A stretch of 64,000 nucleotides of DNA from Bdellovibrionales bacterium (GTDB lineage Bacteria > Bdellovibrionota > Bdellovibrionia > Bdellovibrionales > UBA1609). Made by a program: the position numbers and the translations under genes. Location of the stretch: contig JADJNU010000001.1 in NCBI GenBank assembly GCA_016714165.1, positions 1,984,001 through 2,048,000 of the forward strand, given 5' to 3'. The notes below the pieces were generated by a model that ran no database searches, was not told the DNA's origin, and saw only the letters and a program-made list of their open reading frames with translations. Of the stretch, positions 1-7,983 are shown piece after piece (position 1 is the first letter of the stretch; each line of letters opens with the position of its first letter).

Positions 1-530
1 GCCCAGCTAATGGTCTTTCCGCTGTCGCCATGCACAAAGCCCAGCCCACCGTCTTCGAGAGTGACTCCAGTAACCAAAGAATGTAGCGGAACACCAGAAT
101 TATCTGCTTTGACTTTATCAGCTATCAATTGATCTATTGACTTGGCGTTTTGTGGTGCGCTGAGAAGAAGTTGCTTATTTTGGATAGAATAGCCAGTGGT
201 CAACATAGAATATCCATTTCCATGTGTTGTATCTGAACCATCGTATCCTCCGGCAACATCTCCGCCACCGAAACCTCGAGGAATGATCAGATTAGAACGA
301 ATATCAGAAAGAGTTCTCAGGTAGCCACCCACATCAAAGTGCCAATTACCCTTACTTCCCTTATCTCCTGCAGCTCCTTGGGGCCAAGCCATAGCAACAA
401 ATCTCTTTCTCATTCCAAGGGATTGACCATATGCGAGTGTTGAACCGAGGACTGAAATCGACTCCAAATAAGGAAGCCACAGCATCGCACCAACACCCCT
501 CATGAAAGTTCTTCTTGCTATTTTAGTCAT
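1..530 (-). CDS. DUF1552 family exported protein (3' end cut by the window)
   Basis: The first 176 codons of a longer gene are present; it runs off the left edge. The N-terminus carries a twin-arginine motif (RRTFMRG, residues 6-12) followed by a hydrophobic stretch, so export by the Tat pathway is likely. The segments MAWPQGA, a Gly-rich GFGGGDVAGG stretch and DTTHGNG resemble DUF1552 (PF07586) proteins of planctomycetes and myxobacteria, whose biochemical role is not established. The ATG at 530 is preceded by GGGGGAG eight bases upstream. It lies 23 bases after the DUF1592-type gene on the same strand, the usual partner order, so the two probably form one operon. The family call is by recognition and has not been searched. 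Confidence 0.75.
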   Translation of the reverse strand, partial: MTKIARRTFMRGVGAMLWLPYLESISVLGSTLAYGQSLGMRKRFVAMAWPQGAAGDKGSKGNWHFDVGGYLRTLSDIRSNLIIPRGFGGGDVAGGYDGSDTTHGNGYSMLTTGYSIQNKQLLLSAPQNAKSIDQLIADKVKADNSGVPLHSLVTGVTLEDGGLGFVHGDSGKTISW

Positions 531-553
531 CAGGTCCACTCCCCCAATATCAA

Positions 554-2218
554 TTACTGCCTTTTCATTGTAAACTGTGGAGACGATACAAGCGACTCGA
601 TGAGATCTCTCAAAGGCATCTCTTCGCTCGCTCCAGCCACCACATCAGCGACCAAACAATTACTGCTCTTATAAAAATCCATCTGACTAGCGAAAGAATT
701 AATTTGTCTAACGAAGCAACTTTTGAACTCAAGTGAATTTCGCAATATTTGCATCATCCCACGGTGATCAACATAAGTTTGCCCAAGGAGTTCACCGCTC
801 GCATCAACAGCATTGCCGTCTGAATAATACTCGCGAAACCCCCCAAAGCCATTGTATTTCTCCAACGCAATCCCAAATCCATCTATATACTGGTGGCAGC
901 TCAAGCAAGCAGGATTTGATCGGTGATACTCAATCATACCCCGGACTGATCCAATACCCTTGTCTTTCAGCTCCTGCTCGATTTTCTCGATCTCTTCGAT
1001 CGTGGACTGAGATATGTTTGGAAGTTTTTGACATATAAATCGCTGCTGAATTAAAGATCCACGACCAACGTAAAGCTTTTTTTCACTCTCTTTGAATGTC
1101 TTCATAAAAATAAGAGGATGGGTCAACAGCCCTGTGTATTCGTTTGACTGAACAGGCACAAGAGTCTGACCTTTCGTCCCTGATAGATTAAATTTGTTGG
1201 CGATAGAATCATTGGCAAATACGACTCCTGACTCTATCAGAGCTCCAATTGGCAGATTATTAGAAAGGACATATTCAAAAAATAATATTTCTGAATCATA
1301 GATTTCTCTTTTTGTTATATCATTGAATTTGCTTTCGTTTGACGACTGATAAGTTCCTTTGAATCCCAAAAACTGCGAGAGAAATTGAAAACTAAATCGC
1401 CTGAGATAATTGGGATTAGACAGTATTCTTCTCACATGCTGAATTCGAACCCCGGAATCTTGAATACGCCCGGACTGAATGTCTTTGGCCAATAAATCAT
1501 CTGGAAGCGAAGACAAGAGAAAATAGCTAAATTTCTTTCCCAATTCTAGAGAGGTCATGAGGTTCTGAGAATCATTATTGAGAAACTTAATATGAAAACT
1601 CAAGCCTGAAAAAAGAGCCCATAGCGCGTCTTCAGTAGACTGATTGAAATCGGCATCGCGCAGAATTGAGCCCGAGAATACACTGAGCAATTTTACTTTA
1701 ATTGAAGCAATCTCCGATTCAGGATAAATTTTATTAAGAGCTCTTTCAAGAAATTTATCCAACTTTGCTTTTGCACAAATCTCATCAACGCAATCACGGT
1801 TTATTTGCAAGGTCAGGATTCTTGAAAAAATTTTTGCGATTTCCATTTTAGATTCAACGAAATCAGGGGAGATGGATATTTTGGTATGGCTATCAAAACC
1901 ATTTTCAGCTGTAGGAAGAGGTGCCTTTGACGTTGTTTGAAATATTTCATTCAACTCAGTCTCAGAAAGAGATCGTGATAAAAGATCCTCAAGAGTATAT
2001 GCATATTGATAGGGTGTCAGTGACGACATTTCGTACAGGGAAACTTCAGCCTTTCGATCTTCACATTGAATTTTGCGGTCATTTTTAGTTTTTTCGCCAA
2101 ATATCTTTGAGTTGAATCCTGAGCCACAACCATTTCCAACGAGGACACTAATGAATGCAATGCCTACCCCTAATGCAGAAAATCGAACCCATTTTGACTG
2201 AAATCCAAAATGTTCCAT
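554..2218 (-). CDS. DUF1587/DUF1592/DUF1588/DUF1585 protein with a CxxCH motif
   Basis: This 554-residue protein starts with a signal-like segment (residues about 10-32) ending in NGC, so it is an exported protein or an atypical lipoprotein. The order of blocks matches the planctomycete-type cytochrome-like family: LTPYQYAYTLEDLL (DUF1587-like, about 68-81), a central ESGVVFANDSIA block (DUF1592), then GLLTHPLIF followed by PACLSCH and IDGFG (DUF1588), and a final part ending SLVSSPQF (DUF1585). CLSCH fits the CxxCH c-type haem attachment motif. It precedes the DUF1552 gene. Such pairs are known in several phyla, but their substrate is unknown; a periplasmic redox or hydrolytic role is only an inference. 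Confidence 0.8.
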   Translation of the reverse strand: MEHFGFQSKWVRFSALGVGIAFISVLVGNGCGSGFNSKIFGEKTKNDRKIQCEDRKAEVSLYEMSSLTPYQYAYTLEDLLSRSLSETELNEIFQTTSKAPLPTAENGFDSHTKISISPDFVESKMEIAKIFSRILTLQINRDCVDEICAKAKLDKFLERALNKIYPESEIASIKVKLLSVFSGSILRDADFNQSTEDALWALFSGLSFHIKFLNNDSQNLMTSLELGKKFSYFLLSSLPDDLLAKDIQSGRIQDSGVRIQHVRRILSNPNYLRRFSFQFLSQFLGFKGTYQSSNESKFNDITKREIYDSEILFFEYVLSNNLPIGALIESGVVFANDSIANKFNLSGTKGQTLVPVQSNEYTGLLTHPLIFMKTFKESEKKLYVGRGSLIQQRFICQKLPNISQSTIEEIEKIEQELKDKGIGSVRGMIEYHRSNPACLSCHQYIDGFGIALEKYNGFGGFREYYSDGNAVDASGELLGQTYVDHRGMMQILRNSLEFKSCFVRQINSFASQMDFYKSSNCLVADVVAGASEEMPLRDLIESLVSSPQFTMKRQ

Positions 2219-2421
2219 ATTGACCCATTAAAGTTGCAAAAAAAGGACCAGCTTTACAATATTTTATATGAAGTGGCGCTCTGTGTGGATGCGGGATCTT
2301 GGACATTTAGCTCTGCATATCTTGTGGTCGTATGATGTATCAGTCATCGAAAAGAACGAACAGACTCTATCCACTTGAGCATGGGATAGTCGGTATGTCA
2401 CAAATAGAGACTCCCACGAGA

Positions 2422-4482
2422 TCAGGAACCGCCAAATATCTTTTTGAAAAAACCAGAAACCTTTTTCCCAAGAGAATCTTTTGCCACCACTTGCTGATTT
2501 GTGGCCCGACGCGCAGGTGCACTTGCTCCTCGTCCCTGCTGCCCATGAACCTTGCGGGGACCGCTGCCGCCCTGAGTTCCCCTACCTTGTTGAGCGCGCT
2601 GATTCGACCTTTGATCTTGAGCTTGCCCCTGATTATTTTGGTGGCGGCGCTTGTCAGCACCAGGACCATGTCGACGTGAACCGTCATTTCTGTTTCTACC
2701 GGCTGCATCTCCTGCCTGGTCTCCCGCCTGCTGAACACGCTCTCTGTCGCCTGAAGCATGACGCCCCCTCGACCGATCACGATGGGACTCAGTTCCTCCC
2801 GATGCAGCAAGAGAGGACGACGCTGTCGCAGACGATGACTCCGCCTCATTTCGAGGCCTATAAGCTGCGCTTGCCCCTGCAGACCTTGCGGGTCGACGTT
2901 GCTGGCCACTGCTGCCACCACGGGACCCGTGCTTATTTTCTCCCCTTGGGGACCGCGCTTCATTGCCCGTCCTTCCGCGGCCTTGCGGCGAAGCCCCTTC
3001 CTGTCGATCGCTTCCCTCATCATTCCTATTTTGGTTGTCGTCAAATTTTCGCTTGGACCCGCCTCGATCCGGGCGTCGAGGTCCTCGACTCTCCCGCGGA
3101 CCGCCTCCCGGTGCCTTCCTATCAAACGGCTTCATTCTTGGCGGATAAGGAGACAGCTCTCTCTCCAAAGGAAAAGGTGAAAATTCAGAAACTAGAAATT
3201 GATCGTCAAGCCAGGACATCTCAACTTTGTGACCCAAATAATCCTCTATCCGGCGAAGGGCATCCAAGTCTCGATCGCCAACAAAGCTAAACGCCAATCC
3301 CTTCGCTCCGGCCCGGCCCGTTCGGCCAATCCGGTGAACATAGTTTTCAGGATCATCTGGAAGGTCGAAATTTACGACAATATCGACTCCGAGGACGTCC
3401 AAACCACGCGCCGCAAGGTCGGTGGCAACCAAAATATTTCTTTCGTTATCGCTTTTAAATTGAGCCATCACCCGATTTCGCTGAGCTTGAGTCATCAAGC
3501 TTGAAATCCCAACTGCCGGAATACCATTCCGATTTAAAAACTGAGTGATCCTCTCTACGTTGCGCTTAAAATTGCTAAACACAATTGCCTGACGAGGGAC
3601 TTCCTTCTTTAGAATAGACAAAAGAAATCGGGGTTTGTCTTCCAAGCCAACGTGAAAAATAACATCATCAACATTCTCGGCCTTTGGTTGATCTTTGCTG
3701 ACATTAATCTCCACTGGCTCTGAACCAAACTCATAACACACATTGAGAACATCAAAATTAAGAGTCGCACTAAAGACCAGCAACTGGCGGTCTCTGGGGA
3801 TACGATTTAAGACATATTTCATGTCTTCCTTGAAACCCATATCAAACATGCGATCGGCTTCATCAAAAACCACAGCTCGAACCTGGCGCAAATCAACGAC
3901 GTGTTCTTTATAGAGGTCAATCAGTCGTCCAGGTGTTGCCACCACAAATTCAACGCCGTGACTGATCGCCTTCTTTTGCTTGTCGTAGGCCATACCACCA
4001 TAGATGGCCGTACCTCGCAGACCCGATTCAGAACCGAATAATTGCACAGTCTCGTAAACTTGCTCGGCCAATTCACGGGTCGGCACCAGGACCAACACGT
4101 AATTCGTTTTTTGCCAATCAACAAAGGCCCTCTTTTCGATTGGCAATAAAGGTGAATCACCGTTGTTTTCGGTCTCACTTTTATTTGGTTCCGATGGCTT
4201 TCCTGCCGCACCCAATTCGGAGCGGATCTGTGCTTCAACGGCCTCGTCCCCATGAAGAGCCTTGCCGGCATTTTCAATATCACGCGCGCGCAGAATTCGC
4301 TCCATCAATGGTAAAACGAAAGCAGCGGTCTTGCCGGTGCCGGTCTGAGCCAGACCCGCAACGTCCTTGCCTTCAATGATAACCGGGATTGCCAATTCCT
4401 GAACAGGAGTACATTCAATGTAATTTTGCTTTTGAATCGCCGCCACAAGGGTCGGATGAAGATCTAATTCTGAGAATTTCAC
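2422..4482 (-). CDS. DEAD-box ATP-dependent RNA helicase with a long low-complexity tail
   Basis: All helicase motifs are visible: Q motif (ECTPVQELAIP), motif I (AQTGTGKT), Ia (PTRELAEQ), Ib (TPGRLID), DEAD, SAT, motif V (ATDLAARGLDV) and motif VI (HRIGRTGRAG). A hydrophilic insertion of about 50 residues separates motif I from Ia, as in RhlB/RhlE-like enzymes. After about residue 440 the protein becomes a tail of roughly 240 residues rich in Arg, Gly, Gln, Asn and Ser, ending in a short basic-hydrophobic segment. Such tails bind RNA and can promote condensates in other DEAD-box proteins. It probably unwinds structured RNA in ribosome assembly or mRNA decay; the neighbouring poly(A) polymerase fits RNA metabolism. 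The exact orthologue (rhlB, rhlE or deaD) cannot be fixed here. Confidence 0.93.
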   Translation of the reverse strand: MKFSELDLHPTLVAAIQKQNYIECTPVQELAIPVIIEGKDVAGLAQTGTGKTAAFVLPLMERILRARDIENAGKALHGDEAVEAQIRSELGAAGKPSEPNKSETENNGDSPLLPIEKRAFVDWQKTNYVLVLVPTRELAEQVYETVQLFGSESGLRGTAIYGGMAYDKQKKAISHGVEFVVATPGRLIDLYKEHVVDLRQVRAVVFDEADRMFDMGFKEDMKYVLNRIPRDRQLLVFSATLNFDVLNVCYEFGSEPVEINVSKDQPKAENVDDVIFHVGLEDKPRFLLSILKKEVPRQAIVFSNFKRNVERITQFLNRNGIPAVGISSLMTQAQRNRVMAQFKSDNERNILVATDLAARGLDVLGVDIVVNFDLPDDPENYVHRIGRTGRAGAKGLAFSFVGDRDLDALRRIEDYLGHKVEMSWLDDQFLVSEFSPFPLERELSPYPPRMKPFDRKAPGGGPRESRGPRRPDRGGSKRKFDDNQNRNDEGSDRQEGASPQGRGRTGNEARSPRGENKHGSRGGSSGQQRRPARSAGASAAYRPRNEAESSSATASSSLAASGGTESHRDRSRGRHASGDRERVQQAGDQAGDAAGRNRNDGSRRHGPGADKRRHQNNQGQAQDQRSNQRAQQGRGTQGGSGPRKVHGQQGRGASAPARRATNQQVVAKDSLGKKVSGFFKKIFGGS

Positions 4483-4575
4483 TAACAGGACTTCCTCGTC
4501 TCTGACTCATATCGTCAATGTTTATGTGGCACTAGTATACGAAGGTCGTGGTATTTGTCAAAGCACATGGCATAT

Positions 4576-5403
4576 TCAAGCGGATTTATCTTGAATAAAA
4601 AAATCCTTGAGAGCCTGAATAAACAGAGTTGGCTGGTCAAAATGCACCCAATGCCCCGCCCCGTCTATTTCCACACCACTGATGAGAGGACTGCTTTCTA
4701 AGACTCGCCGGAAGGTCTCTCTGGAAAGGTCCTCGCTCTGACTCCCTCGAATCCAGAGAGTCGGAGTTCGCAAGGCTCGAACCTGATCCCACCTCTCATA
4801 GGCTCTCCCTTCCCTGATACTCCCTAGAATCGCTTTTCTCGAAAAACGCCAGTCAGCCGTCCCGTCCTGTTTTGCTTCGATGTTTGTGTAAAAGTACTGA
4901 GAAAGCACCTCTCCCCTTTTTCCCTCCCCAATGATCTGAGGAAACTCTTGATCAAAAAAAACCTTGGCCGCTTTCTTATCCCGAAATGGGGTGGGAATCG
5001 AATTCAAGTAAAATTCAATCTTTTCAACTGCTTCTGGAGGCGAATCGGGGCCAATGTCCTCGATAACTAGCTTTTTAACGCGACTCGCAAAAGAGTGGGC
5101 AAATTGGAGAGCATTCCTCCCGCCCAAAGAATGGCCCACCAGATAAATTCCTTCTTTCCATCCCAGTTCATCAAGGATCAATTGCAAATCTCGGGCATAG
5201 GCCTCAGGAGAAAATCCAAAATCAGGATGAAAGGATTTCCCATGGCCTCTTTGGTCAAAAACTAAAACATTGTATTGAGTCTCAAAAGCCGGAACGATTT
5301 TTCTCCAATTGGCGGCAGATCCCATTAAACCGTGCAAAAAAATGAGTTTGGGTGCGGAATCGGGCCCCGAAATTCGATAATGGAAATTTGCTAAATGACC
5401 CAT
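4576..5403 (-). CDS. alpha/beta-hydrolase (YbfF-like esterase)
   Basis: A 275-residue cytosolic alpha/beta-hydrolase. It has the oxyanion-hole segment FLHGLMGS near the N-terminus, DQRGHGKS, the nucleophile elbow GHSLGG and a C-terminal GAGHWVHFDQP with the catalytic His. The pattern is closest to small esterases such as YbfF; the substrate is unknown. I place the start at the ATG at 5403 because a strong AGGAAGGGAAGG lies just upstream. An in-frame start at 5454 would overlap the divergent poly(A) polymerase gene. It is upstream of the helicase on the same strand, 93 bases away. Confidence 0.88.
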   Translation of the reverse strand: MGHLANFHYRISGPDSAPKLIFLHGLMGSAANWRKIVPAFETQYNVLVFDQRGHGKSFHPDFGFSPEAYARDLQLILDELGWKEGIYLVGHSLGGRNALQFAHSFASRVKKLVIEDIGPDSPPEAVEKIEFYLNSIPTPFRDKKAAKVFFDQEFPQIIGEGKRGEVLSQYFYTNIEAKQDGTADWRFSRKAILGSIREGRAYERWDQVRALRTPTLWIRGSQSEDLSRETFRRVLESSPLISGVEIDGAGHWVHFDQPTLFIQALKDFFIQDKSA

Positions 5404-5456
5404 GTCCTTCCCTTCCTGTTTGACCCATCGTGCAAGTCGCGTCATTATGGCCACCG

Positions 5457-6707
5457 ATGGAAGTTACTCAAAAGCCTTGTTTGCATCAAGAGTGGATTGA
5501 TCGTGATGCCCTAGATATTGTCAGGTTACTCCAAGACCGGGGGTTTACCACCTACCTGGTGGGCGGTTGCGTCCGAGATTTGCTTCTCAATAAGCAACCG
5601 AAGGATTATGACATTGCCACAGATGCGCGACCTGGCGATGTTAAGCGCCAGATTCGCAATGCCTTTATCATTGGCAAACGCTTTCGGTTGGTCCTTGTCA
5701 AGAGAGGGGAACAACAATTTGAAGTGGCCACATTCCGCCGAGATTTAAAAACAGATGAAGTCCTTCCCGATCATATTGAAAGTGGCGACAATCTTTTTGG
5801 ATCCCCCGAAGAAGATGCCAATCGTCGGGACTTCACGATCAATGGACTCATGTACGATCCGGTCAGCAATAAATTGCTGGATTTTTGTGGTGGCCTCGGT
5901 GACCTTAAAAACCAGACAATTCGAACGATTGGGGAACCGAATCGAAGATTTAAAGAAGATCCAATAAGAATTCTCAGGGGCATCCGCCTCGCTCATCTCA
6001 TTCGATTTAACATTGACCCTGAAGTGCGGGAAGCCATTCAATCCAATGCCGCCTCTTTGGTAGACACCGCTCTCCCTCGTCGTCGTGAAGAGATTCTAAA
6101 ATATCTTCGTATCGCCGATCCAGCGCAGCCCTTCCTGGAATCTTACGACCTTGGAGTTCTCAAGCATATATCTCCACACTTACATGAGGTCTTTTCCCAC
6201 AAAGAAAGTGCCGATCTTTTTTGTCATTACCTGAGTCACATACATGATAAGCCAATCGACCAATCTGATCCCGTTCAGTTATTTGGAGCCCTTGTCCAAG
6301 CTTATTACCGAGCCACAATAAACCCAGATCCAAATCGAACGATCAGTACCAACCAAATACTTGAAAACCCCGATATGATCAGTTTCATGCGTGGCGAGAT
6401 CGGCATGTTTAAGCAAGAACAAGCCATGGTTGCAAAAGCCCTTCACATGCAGTCTATTCTTCGAAAAAGGGCGGATTTTGAACGTCGTGGCGAGCGACGC
6501 CAAATGGCCGTTCTGCAAACCGAGGCCTTCCACCTGGCGCTCCAGTTTTCTTCCCGAGAATACTCTCTATCAGGGGAGGATTGGCTTTACTGGGCCCAAA
6601 ACTTCGAAAGATCACGGGATAAAATAGGAGAAGCACAAATTAAAAGTCGACGCAACAGATGGCGAAGCAACCGAAGGCGAACCGAGCGGAAGCCCCAGGA
6701 ACTTTAA
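5457..6707 (+). CDS. pcnB: poly(A) polymerase I / CCA-adding-enzyme superfamily
   Basis: About 416 residues. The nucleotidyltransferase core is clear: YLVGGCVRDLLL followed by KDYDIATDA with the metal-binding Asp pair, then EVATFRRD and the RRDFTINGL motif. The next segment, RFKEDPIRILRGIRLAHLI, matches the RNA- and primer-binding region of PcnB. The C-terminus is strongly basic (RRNRWRSNRRR), as in bacterial poly(A) polymerases, rather than the shorter CCA enzyme tail. It adds 3' poly(A) tails that steer RNA to decay. The start is uncertain: ATG 5457 and an earlier GTG at 5430 both lack a good ribosome-binding site. It diverges from the hydrolase and is followed 41 bases later by tatA. Confidence 0.88.
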   Translation: MEVTQKPCLHQEWIDRDALDIVRLLQDRGFTTYLVGGCVRDLLLNKQPKDYDIATDARPGDVKRQIRNAFIIGKRFRLVLVKRGEQQFEVATFRRDLKTDEVLPDHIESGDNLFGSPEEDANRRDFTINGLMYDPVSNKLLDFCGGLGDLKNQTIRTIGEPNRRFKEDPIRILRGIRLAHLIRFNIDPEVREAIQSNAASLVDTALPRRREEILKYLRIADPAQPFLESYDLGVLKHISPHLHEVFSHKESADLFCHYLSHIHDKPIDQSDPVQLFGALVQAYYRATINPDPNRTISTNQILENPDMISFMRGEIGMFKQEQAMVAKALHMQSILRKRADFERRGERRQMAVLQTEAFHLALQFSSREYSLSGEDWLYWAQNFERSRDKIGEAQIKSRRNRWRSNRRRTERKPQEL

Positions 6708-6748
6708 ATCTATCTGCCTCGAAACAAATTTAAAGAAGGAAATTTTTT

Positions 6749-7018
6749 ATGGGTTTTTCATTTCTGCACTTGCTCGTTATAGTTCTTATTCTCGTGGTTC
6801 TTTTTGGACCAAATAAGATTCCAAAAATTGGAAAATCCTTGGGCGAAGGTGTTCGCAGTTTTAAGAAAGCTCTTTCTGAGGAACCCGAAATTGATGTTAC
6901 TGCATCCATAAAAAATCATCAAGTCGAAGAGAATCACGGCTCAGATTATTCTCAAGAACAAGATAGATCTGACTCTGCTCCTTCCAAGAAGGAAAAAACA
7001 ACCTCAAATAAAAGCTAA
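6749..7018 (+). CDS. tatA: Sec-independent protein translocase subunit TatA/TatE
   Basis: An 89-residue protein with one N-terminal membrane helix (residues about 5-19), then FGPNKIPKIGKSLGEG, the typical hinge and amphipathic helix of TatA, followed by a charged tail. TatA oligomers form the protein-conducting element of the twin-arginine pathway. No tatB or tatC lies next to it. AAGAAGGA stands about eight bases before the ATG. The stop overlaps the convergent glycosyltransferase by four bases. The DUF1552 protein at the left edge carries a Tat signal and is a possible client. Confidence 0.92.
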   Translation: MGFSFLHLLVIVLILVVLFGPNKIPKIGKSLGEGVRSFKKALSEEPEIDVTASIKNHQVEENHGSDYSQEQDRSDSAPSKKEKTTSNKS

Positions 7019-7983
7019 GCCTGAGAGGGATCAACGAGCTGTTTTGCCAGATCTAACACCTCTTCGGCCCTGATCACATTCAGACATCTCCTGTCGAAGG
7101 GACAGCTGCGATTTTGATTACATGGCCGGCAAGAAAACTCGCGCTCAACTGACCTGACTCCAAAGCCCGTGCTCAAGCTCAAGGGCGCATATTCTCTCGG
7201 TAAGGTAGGTCCATAGACTCCCAAACATGGGACTCCCAAAGCGGCCGCCAAATGCATAGGACCGCTATCAGGGCCAATAAATAGCTCTGCCTTGGGCAAT
7301 ATTGCCTTCAATTCAAAAATGCTAAACGGCAGATAGGCGGTCTGGCCGTCTGCTTTTTTTTTGAGTGCCTCAAGAGCAGCAGAGGAAGTACCTAACAGTA
7401 ACACCCACCTATTTTTCTTTGTTAGACCCGCAATAATTTGTAAGACGAGAGCTTCTGGCAAGGACCGAATCGGATTTGAAGCTTCGACATGAACGACCAC
7501 CATTCCGCTTCGATCTCTCCCATGGTGACCAAACCATTCGCTCAATTCTGTATTCAAGGGAATTGCGGAGAGACCCGGATTTTTGTTTGGGTCGCAACCC
7601 AAATGTTGAGCGATGGGACGATAGTCTTTTACAATATGACCATAAGAATTTTTTGGGAACTGTCGTGTATAAATGTTTGAATATTTAAAGCGCCGAATCC
7701 AATTTTGATATCGACCAATTTTTTCTCTCGACTTTATTTTTTTTACCAAAGCTCGGCTCACCGATGAGGAATCAAGATCAATCACTCTTTCATATTGAGA
7801 ATCCAAGCTTGTTTCGTCGACCTCTGTGATATTGTTCTCTCCAAAAAAAAGTCCACGAAAAGATTTTCTCAAGAAAATATCAACGGGGCCCTGGAGTGCC
7901 GCCCCAGTGACCACAGAAGCCGCAGAAACAACATCGCCCAGATTGGCCGTGTGGATAAATAATGTCCGGCCCTGTGACTTCAT
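7015..7983 (-). CDS. glycosyltransferase family 9 (heptosyltransferase-like)
   Basis: A 322-residue protein of the ADP-heptose:LPS heptosyltransferase family. The N-terminus has the HTANLGDVV segment. The C-terminal half has ELFIGPDSGPMHLAAALGVPCLGVYGPT, quoted here only in part (GPDSGPMHLAAALGVP), which is the donor-binding signature. It probably adds a sugar to the lipopolysaccharide core at the inner face of the cytoplasmic membrane. The C-terminus has a Cys cluster (CRPCNQNRSCPFDRRC), often seen in WaaF-like proteins. The ATG at 7983 overlaps the transketolase stop by one base (TGATG), so the two genes are co-translated. Confidence 0.87.
   Translation of the reverse strand: MKSQGRTLFIHTANLGDVVSAASVVTGAALQGPVDIFLRKSFRGLFFGENNITEVDETSLDSQYERVIDLDSSSVSRALVKKIKSREKIGRYQNWIRRFKYSNIYTRQFPKNSYGHIVKDYRPIAQHLGCDPNKNPGLSAIPLNTELSEWFGHHGRDRSGMVVVHVEASNPIRSLPEALVLQIIAGLTKKNRWVLLLGTSSAALEALKKKADGQTAYLPFSIFELKAILPKAELFIGPDSGPMHLAAALGVPCLGVYGPTLPREYAPLSLSTGFGVRSVEREFSCRPCNQNRSCPFDRRCLNVIRAEEVLDLAKQLVDPSQA

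Noticed and set aside
2367..3125. 252-codon frame on the minus strand inside the helicase gene
   Set aside because: Shifted reading of the same repetitive region; the helicase frame has all motifs up to its stop.
2481..3290. Long open frame of 269 codons opposite the helicase tail
   Set aside because: It arises from the GC-biased, low-complexity coding DNA of the tail. It has no ribosome-binding site and no family resemblance.
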